From: Actinomadura mexicana
Lineage (GTDB): Bacteria; Actinomycetota; Actinomycetes; Streptosporangiales; Streptosporangiaceae
NCBI RefSeq assembly: GCF_900188105.1
Contig: NZ_FZNP01000004.1
Coordinates: 124,001-188,000, forward strand
Length of the DNA: 64,000 bases
Reading direction: 5' to 3'
Positions 59,130 through 64,000 of this stretch are shown here, piece by piece. How positions within the stretch are numbered: position 1 is the stretch's first letter; every line of letters begins with the position of its first letter. The translations under genes and the position numbers were made by a program. The notes beneath the pieces were generated by a model. That model was not told the origin of the DNA, did not search any database, and worked only from the letters and a program-made list of their open reading frames with translations.

Positions 59130-60793
59130 CCGGCGAAGATCACACTGCCTTCATCAGTTTCGATGAGATCGAGCGATGGCGCGCCACCGGAAAGGTCCAT
59201 GGCCTGCTGGACGTTCGGGAGCGGGGAGAATACGCGCTCGGCCAGATCCCCGGCAGCTGCCCGCTTCCACGAGGGCTCATCGAGATCTGCCTCGAACGGA
59301 TGGTGCCGTGGAAGGACGTCCCCCTCGTCCTGTACTCCAACGCGGAGCATCGAAGCGTCCTCGCCGCGCGGACCTGCCTGCGGCTGGGGTACCGGGACGT
59401 CCGCGTCCTCGCGGGCGGCATTCAGCAGTGGTCCGCCAACGGGCGCTCGCCGGCGTACGGGGTCAACGTCATCGGCAAGACCTTCGGCGAGAAGCTCTCG
59501 GTGACCGACGAGGTACAGCAGCTCACGCCCGACGAGGTCGCGGTTCTCGCGGAGGCGGGGAACACCCTCATATTCGACGCGCGCACCGCGAGCGAATACG
59601 CCAAGGGCCACATCCCCGGCGCCTACAACGTGCCCGGTGGCCAGCTCGTCCCCACGGTGTTCGACGCCGGAATCGAGCAGACCGACCGCAGCGCGCCCAT
59701 CATCGTCCATTGCGCGGGCCGGACACGGAGCATCGTGGGTGCCTACCTGTTGCGGCAGGCCGGCTTCGAGAACGTGTTCGCGCTCCGCAACGGGACGATG
59801 GCATGGGTGATGTCGGGCCGGGAACTCGACCGGGAACCCAGGCCGTGGACCGGCCCGCGGGCCGACGCCCAAGGACCGGCGAGATCAGCGAAGTTCGCCC
59901 ACGAGTTCGTTCGCGGCACGCACGCGTACCCCATTTCGGAATGCGAGCTCCCCGCCCCGGGCGAGTTCCACCGACCCTGCTACCTCATCGACGTGCGCAT
60001 GGTGGACGAATTCACCGCGGGACACATCCCGAGCGCCCTCTCCTGCCCTGCGGGCCAGCTGGCCAACGCGGTGGACGAGCAACTCGCCGCTCGTGACGCG
60101 CTCCTGGTGTGCTACTCCGGCAGCGAGACGCGCGCCAAGATCGGAGCCGGGCTGCTGGCGCGCATCGGATACCGCCGCGTCGCCTGGCTCACCGGCGGCC
60201 TCTCGGCATGGGGCGGCCCCATCGAGACCGGCGGTCCGAACGCCTACCTGGACGATCTCTCCTTCTCCCGGCCCGGCGTCCAGACGATCGACGGCGCAGA
60301 GCTGGCGGACGTCCTGCGAGACGGCACCGGCACGCTCCTCGACGTCCGGCGGAGCAGCGAGTACGCGCTGAGCCACATACCCGGATCGGTGTGGATCCCG
60401 CGAGGCGACCTCGAACGGCGCATCGACGCCCACGCGGCGCCCGGTACCCGGCTCATCGTCGCCTCCGACCGAGAACTCCGCTCGACGCTGGCGGCGAGAA
60501 CGCTGCTCGACCTCGGCCACCGGAACGTCTCGGTGCTCGAAGGCGGGATCAACGGATGGATCTGCGCGGGCCGGCCGACGGAGGAGGGACTCGACGGCGC
60601 GGACGTCTCCCTGGCCGAGGCCAAGGAGGACGCGGAACTCGTCGCACGGCGTCCCAAGCTGCTCGAACGCAACCGTGACGACATGGTCCGCTACCTCGAC
60701 TGGGAGGAGCGCCTGGGGACGCGGAAGCAGGCGAACGCGGAATCCAAGACCGGTGCGTCCGCCGGTCCCGGAGGAGACCATGGCCGAGCTTGA
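59126..60793 (+). CDS. Four-domain rhodanese protein with two intact cysteine sites
   Basis: A 555-residue protein made of four rhodanese domains (about residues 1-115, 125-240, 265-375, 385-490) and a helical tail. The active-site loop holds Cys196 in domain 2 (VHCAGRTRS) and Cys329 in domain 3 (VCYSGSETRA). Domains 1 and 4 lack it (LYSNAEHRS with Ser71; VASDRELRS with Ala446). Catalytic rhodaneses move sulfane sulfur through a cysteine persulfide. A likely role is taking up sulfur from a released thiol or persulfide. It overlaps both neighbours (4 bases upstream, 14 bases with the lyase gene). Confidence 0.9.
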   Translation: MTGEDHTAFISFDEIERWRATGKVHGLLDVRERGEYALGQIPGSCPLPRGLIEICLERMVPWKDVPLVLYSNAEHRSVLAARTCLRLGYRDVRVLAGGIQQWSANGRSPAYGVNVIGKTFGEKLSVTDEVQQLTPDEVAVLAEAGNTLIFDARTASEYAKGHIPGAYNVPGGQLVPTVFDAGIEQTDRSAPIIVHCAGRTRSIVGAYLLRQAGFENVFALRNGTMAWVMSGRELDREPRPWTGPRADAQGPARSAKFAHEFVRGTHAYPISECELPAPGEFHRPCYLIDVRMVDEFTAGHIPSALSCPAGQLANAVDEQLAARDALLVCYSGSETRAKIGAGLLARIGYRRVAWLTGGLSAWGGPIETGGPNAYLDDLSFSRPGVQTIDGAELADVLRDGTGTLLDVRRSSEYALSHIPGSVWIPRGDLERRIDAHAAPGTRLIVASDRELRSTLAARTLLDLGHRNVSVLEGGINGWICAGRPTEEGLDGADVSLAEAKEDAELVARRPKLLERNRDDMVRYLDWEERLGTRKQANAESKTGASAGPGGDHGRA

Positions 60794-61943
60794 ACTCAGC
60801 GAGTCCCGGCTGCGCGCCCACGGAGGCAAGAAATGGCGCACCTATGCCGATGACGTGCTTCCGATGTGGCTCGCCGACATGGACTTCCAGCCCGCGGAGG
60901 CCGTTCGGCGCGCCGTCCTCGAGCCGGCGATCGAGGGGGCCTTCACCTACCCGTTCGACGCCGAGCACCGCGGTGTCGCCGAAGCCTTCGCCGCACGCAT
61001 GCGCACCCGTTTCGGGTGGGAGGCCGGCGCGGACCGGACGGCCGTCGTCGCCGATCTCGTGCAGGGCCTCACAGCGACCGTGCTGGCCTACAGCGAGCCC
61101 GGAGACGGGGTGATCATCTTCAGCCCGATCTACCCGCCGTTCGTGCGGAGCGTCGAGGTGAGCGGCCGGCGGGTCGCCGACGTGCCGATGATCGACGCGC
61201 CGGGCGGGTTCGCGATCGACTTCGACCTGCTCAGGCGGCAGGCCGCGCGCCCGGATGTGCGGCTCATGCTGCTGTGCAACCCCCATAACCCGACCGGCCG
61301 GGTGTTCACCGGCGAGGAGCTGCGGCAAGTGTCGGAGGTGGCGCACGACCATGGGGTCGTCGTGGTCTCCGACGAGGTGCACGCGGACCTCGTGTACGCC
61401 CCGCACCGCCACGTCGTCTTCTCCACCGTGGCCCAGGACGCCTGTGCCACGGTCACCCTCCAGTCGGCCACGAAGGCGTTCAACCTGGGCGGCCTCCGAT
61501 GCGCGGTCGTCCACTTCGGATCCGAGCGGCTGCGGGAGCGGTTCACCACGACGTTCCCGGACCGGGTGCTCGGCCGGGTGTCGGGTGTCTCCGCCGCCGC
61601 GACCGCCGCCGCCTGGAACGACGGGGACGCGTGGCTGAGCGCCGTACTGGAGATCCTCGAACTGAACCGCCGGGCGGTCTTCGAATGGGTGACGGCCAAC
61701 CAGGGGGCCGTCCATGCCCACATGCCCGAAGGCACGTACTTCGCGTGGCTCGACTTCAGGCGGCTCCCGCCCGGCGGCGGGTCGGCCCACGAGCACCTGC
61801 TGAAGTCCGCTCGCGTAGCCCTGCAGGCGGGCGAGGACTTCGCCGACTCCTGCTCGTCATGGGCCCGCCTGAACTTCGCGACCTCGCCCCTGATCCTTGC
61901 GGAAGCCCTGAACCGCATGGACGCGGCCCTCGCCCCCCGCTGA
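60780..61943 (+). CDS. PatB/MalY-type PLP-dependent C-S lyase
   Basis: A 387-residue class I/II aminotransferase-fold enzyme of the cystathionine beta-lyase PatB/MalY group. PMWLADMDFQPAEAVR near the start is the hallmark of that group, followed by CNPHNPTGRVFTGEEL, SDEVHADLVYAPHRHV (Asp for the pyridine nitrogen and the VH motif typical of MalY), and SATKAFN with PLP-binding Lys232. These enzymes cleave the C-S bond of cystathionine or S-alkyl/aryl cysteines, giving thiol, pyruvate and ammonia. ATG at 60780 lies inside the last codons of the rhodanese gene with GGAGGAG just upstream. It follows naturally from the deacylase and S-oxide reductase. Confidence 0.92.
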   Translation: MAELELSESRLRAHGGKKWRTYADDVLPMWLADMDFQPAEAVRRAVLEPAIEGAFTYPFDAEHRGVAEAFAARMRTRFGWEAGADRTAVVADLVQGLTATVLAYSEPGDGVIIFSPIYPPFVRSVEVSGRRVADVPMIDAPGGFAIDFDLLRRQAARPDVRLMLLCNPHNPTGRVFTGEELRQVSEVAHDHGVVVVSDEVHADLVYAPHRHVVFSTVAQDACATVTLQSATKAFNLGGLRCAVVHFGSERLRERFTTTFPDRVLGRVSGVSAAATAAAWNDGDAWLSAVLEILELNRRAVFEWVTANQGAVHAHMPEGTYFAWLDFRRLPPGGGSAHEHLLKSARVALQAGEDFADSCSSWARLNFATSPLILAEALNRMDAALAPR

Positions 61944-61970
61944 CCCGACGATCACGAAGGAAGGCGACGC

Positions 61971-62519
61971 ATGAACGCCCTCGACCAGTTCATCCATGAC
62001 CTGACCGACCTCACCACCGCCGAGAACAGGATGCCCGACGAGGCCCTGGCGAGCACCGTCTCAGAACTGCTGCGGCAACTCGTCATGCGACCGGACCCGA
62101 TCCCCGCCGAGTTCACGCGGCTGTCGGCCGCGCACAACGGCCGCGGACGCTACCTCCTGCACCGGTCGCCCACTTTCACCGTCAGCTCGATCGTGTGGGC
62201 GCCCGGGGAGGTGGCCCCTCCCCACACCCACGAGACGTGGGGTGCCATCGGGCTGATCTCCAACCGCATCGAAGAACGGCGCTACGAGCTCGCAGGCGAC
62301 GACACCCTGACCCCGGTCGACCACCAGCGGCACACGGCGGGCGCCGTCTCCGTCCTCGTCCCGGACGAGGACATCCACTCGATGCACAATCTGACCGACA
62401 CCGACACGGTGGAGATCCACGTCTACGGAAAGGACCTCACGGGCCTCGTCCGCCGCCGCTGGACGCTGGACGGGGACGGCATGCAGGAATTCGCCAGCGG
62501 CAAATACTTCAACTGCTGA
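61971..62519 (+). CDS. Cupin thiol dioxygenase-like protein (cysteine/3-mercaptopropionate dioxygenase family)
   Basis: A 182-residue cupin. Iron ligand candidates are His85 and His87 in PPHTHETWGAIGLI and His136 in DEDIHSMHN. The following VEIHVYGKDL matches the strand of thiol dioxygenases. The usual length is 185-200. The family oxidises cysteine, 3-mercaptopropionate or related thiols to sulfinic acids. As the last gene of the operon, 27 bases after the lyase gene, it could oxidise the thiol released by C-S cleavage. AAGGAAGG precedes the ATG. Confidence 0.88.
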   Translation: MNALDQFIHDLTDLTTAENRMPDEALASTVSELLRQLVMRPDPIPAEFTRLSAAHNGRGRYLLHRSPTFTVSSIVWAPGEVAPPHTHETWGAIGLISNRIEERRYELAGDDTLTPVDHQRHTAGAVSVLVPDEDIHSMHNLTDTDTVEIHVYGKDLTGLVRRRWTLDGDGMQEFASGKYFNC

Positions 62520-62820
62520 CCTGACCCGGCCGCCGTGACCCCGCCCACCCCGCGGCGACTGCTGTAGCAGGGCCGCGCTCCGTCAGACGACGGGCGCGCT
62601 CTGCTCCCCGGGCAGCGGGCTGCGTACTGCGTCTCACCTGGCCGCACAGCCAAGTGCTGACCGAGCGCGGCCACGAAGGCTGCCGTTGACCGCCGCACCA
62701 TACCGCCGCAAGCCCGGCGCTTCCGTGCAGGTCAACCAGCGCGCGGGGTCTCGCGGCCGGCAGATCGTAGAACCCCCTTACCTGCGCGGGCCACTGCACT
62801 CCGCCATCAGGGGACATACG

Positions 62821-63384
62821 GCACCGCCGTGCAACGTGCTCAACGCGGCCGAACTCCACGAGCTCGTCGCGGAACTCGAACCGATCGCCGCCGCGGGGGA
62901 ACTACGGCTCGCGACGGTCTGCTCGATCAGCATCGGCGTGCTTCCTACCGCGCTGCGCGCCTGGACCCGCCGCTACCCGGGGATCGATGTCCGGTTGTTC
63001 GAGCACCGGCACGCCGGCGAGCTGGCCGACGCGATGACAGCCGGGCGGGCCGACCTGGCCATCGGCCCGCTCCCGCCCGGCTGGCCCGGACCGGTCCGAA
63101 GGCTCGGTACGGAGGAGTTCGTGGTGGCCGTCTCCGCGGACGATCCGCTGGCCGTCCAGGGCGCGGCCGAGGTCGAGTTCGAAGCGCTGCGCGACCGCCG
63201 ATGGGTCCACTACGGACCGGACAACGGCCTGGCCGCCGTCCTGGACCAGGCATGCCACAACGCCGGCTACCGGCCGAGAACCGCGGTCCGCGCGGAGCAG
63301 ACCGCGTCCGCCCCGACCCTGGCGGCCGCCGGCCTCGGCCCCGCCCTCTCCCCCGCCAACCGGTTACCGGTCGTGAGCCGCTGA
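62821..63384 (+). pseudogene. Truncated LysR-type regulator (effector domain only)
   Basis: From about 62875 the frame reads LRLATVCSISIGVLPTALRA, then RRYPGIDVRLFEHRHAGELA and GRADLAIGPLP, the start of a LysR effector domain, continuing to AAAGLGPALSP near the C-terminus. No helix-turn-helix precedes it, and the final part of the domain is cut off at a stop inside the convergent TetR gene. The missing DNA-binding domain means it cannot work as a normal LysR regulator. It may have once controlled the sulfur operon. Confidence 0.7.
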
Positions 63385-64000
63385 CGTCCTGGTGAGCCAC
63401 GCCTCCAGGCCGTCCAGAAGGCGCTCCAGCCCGAAGTCGAACCCGTCTTCCTGGCTCTTCTCGAGATGCACGTCCTTGTTCTCCAGCCACCATGCGCTGA
63501 GGTTCGGATGGTCGGCGGCGATGCGCTGGATGTAGGGCTCCATCTTGTCGACGATGTCGTCGGCGTTCTGCCCGGTCTGGGCGGTCATCGTCCGCGTGGC
63601 CGCCTCGGTCACGGCCGTGCCGATGGCGTGCGACGTCAGCAGCGAGCTGGCCCAGGAGATCTCCTGACCCGTGAACCCGGCCGCCGTCAGCAACCCGATG
63701 GCCCTGTCGCCCACCCTCATCGCGTTGGGGCCGATGTTGGGCTTGACGCCGAAGATGCCGATCGCCCACGGGTGGCGGAGGATCATCGACCGCATCCCGC
63801 GAGCGTAGTCGCCGGCCGCGACGCGCCAGCCGACCTCGGCGGCGTCGGGGCCCACGACCTCGCCCATGATCTCGTCGATGGCGAGCTCGAGCAGCTCGTC
63901 CTTGTTCGCGACGTAGAAGTACAGGGACGTCGCGCCGGCACCGATCGTCGCACCGAGCCTGCGCATGCTCAGGCCGTCCAGGCCCTCGGCGTCGAGCAGC
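63364..64000 (-). CDS. TetR-family regulator, 5' end beyond the window
   Basis: The visible 200 or so codons continue to the window edge (LLDAEGLDGLSMRRLGATIG at the edge, so helix 1 and the start are missing). SMRRLGATIGAGATSLYFYV and ANKDELLELAIDEI form the second half of the helix-turn-helix. The C-terminal domain resembles TetR_C (MRSMILRHPWAIGIFGVKPN, then IGPNAMRVGDRAIGLL). It overlaps the truncated LysR tail on the other strand by 21 bases, evidence of rearrangement at that boundary. Target unknown. Confidence 0.88.
   Translation of the reverse strand, partial: LLDAEGLDGLSMRRLGATIGAGATSLYFYVANKDELLELAIDEIMGEVVGPDAAEVGWRVAAGDYARGMRSMILRHPWAIGIFGVKPNIGPNAMRVGDRAIGLLTAAGFTGQEISWASSLLTSHAIGTAVTEAATRTMTAQTGQNADDIVDKMEPYIQRIAADHPNLSAWWLENKDVHLEKSQEDGFDFGLERLLDGLEAWLTRTSAAHDR

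Overview
The window is about 70% G+C, uses GTG and TTG starts freely, and joins most genes by 4-base ATGA/GTGA overlaps. The gene families (paired acyl-CoA dehydrogenases, IclR/GntR/TetR/LacI regulators, ABC-F protein, LLM-class flavin enzyme) point to an actinomycete, plausibly a Streptosporangiales or Streptomyces relative. That placement is inference from style and families, not from a marker gene. No rRNA, tRNA, CRISPR array or complete mobile element was seen. Protein functions are read from motifs and remembered family resemblance; no database search was run.

Region 1 (1-13.7 kb) is a CoA-thioester and alcohol catabolic block around an IclR regulator. It has four complete acyl-CoA dehydrogenases plus the tail of a fifth, a type II hydroxyacyl-CoA dehydrogenase-like SDR, a thiolase, an ABC importer ATPase/permease pair, an LLM-class flavin enzyme, a zinc alcohol dehydrogenase and an aldehyde dehydrogenase. 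Three promoters here share a 20-base motif that may be the IclR operator.

Region 2 (13.7-26.9 kb) looks like an accessory, decaying zone. Intact genes are an ABC-F ATPase with a divergent TetR, a second TetR, a hemopexin-like-repeat metalloprotease, an SDR/MerR pair with a MerR-style promoter, a secreted seven-repeat propeller protein and a hypothetical gene. Between them lie remnants of a Tn3-type transposase, an IS5-type transposase, a tyrosine integrase, a TPR protein, a pentapeptide-repeat-type protein and an ATP-grasp protein.

Region 3 (27-45 kb) begins with a FadR-type GntR regulator and an MHS-type permease. A ten-gene operon follows (29.3-39.7 kb): two CoA-transferases, a CoA ligase, two acyl-CoA dehydrogenases, an enoyl-CoA hydratase, an SDR, two 3-hydroxyacyl-CoA dehydrogenases and a BadI/MenB-like ring hydrolase. 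The set suggests activation, beta-oxidation and hydrolytic ring opening of an alicyclic acid. Flanking genes encode another SDR, an isochorismatase-fold amidohydrolase, a PuuE/imidase-like deacetylase, a MmgE/PrpD protein and a 3-hydroxyisobutyrate dehydrogenase-like enzyme. Operator-like TGTCnGACA palindromes recur in the promoters.

Region 4 (45-47.8 kb) is sparse: an SDR tail remnant, a 53-residue small protein, hairpins and a two-domain VOC protein.

Region 5 (47.8-64 kb) is the most unusual. A LacI regulator faces a long operon: a five-gene Liv-type ABC importer, an aspartoacylase-like deacylase, a DUF1989 protein, an amidase, a BisC-type molybdenum reductase, a four-domain rhodanese, a PatB/MalY-like C-S lyase and a thiol-dioxygenase cupin. 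Read as a pathway, this could import an N-acylated S-substituted cysteine or its sulfoxide, deacylate and reduce it, cleave the C-S bond and process the thiol sulfur. A truncated LysR and a TetR running off the end close the window.
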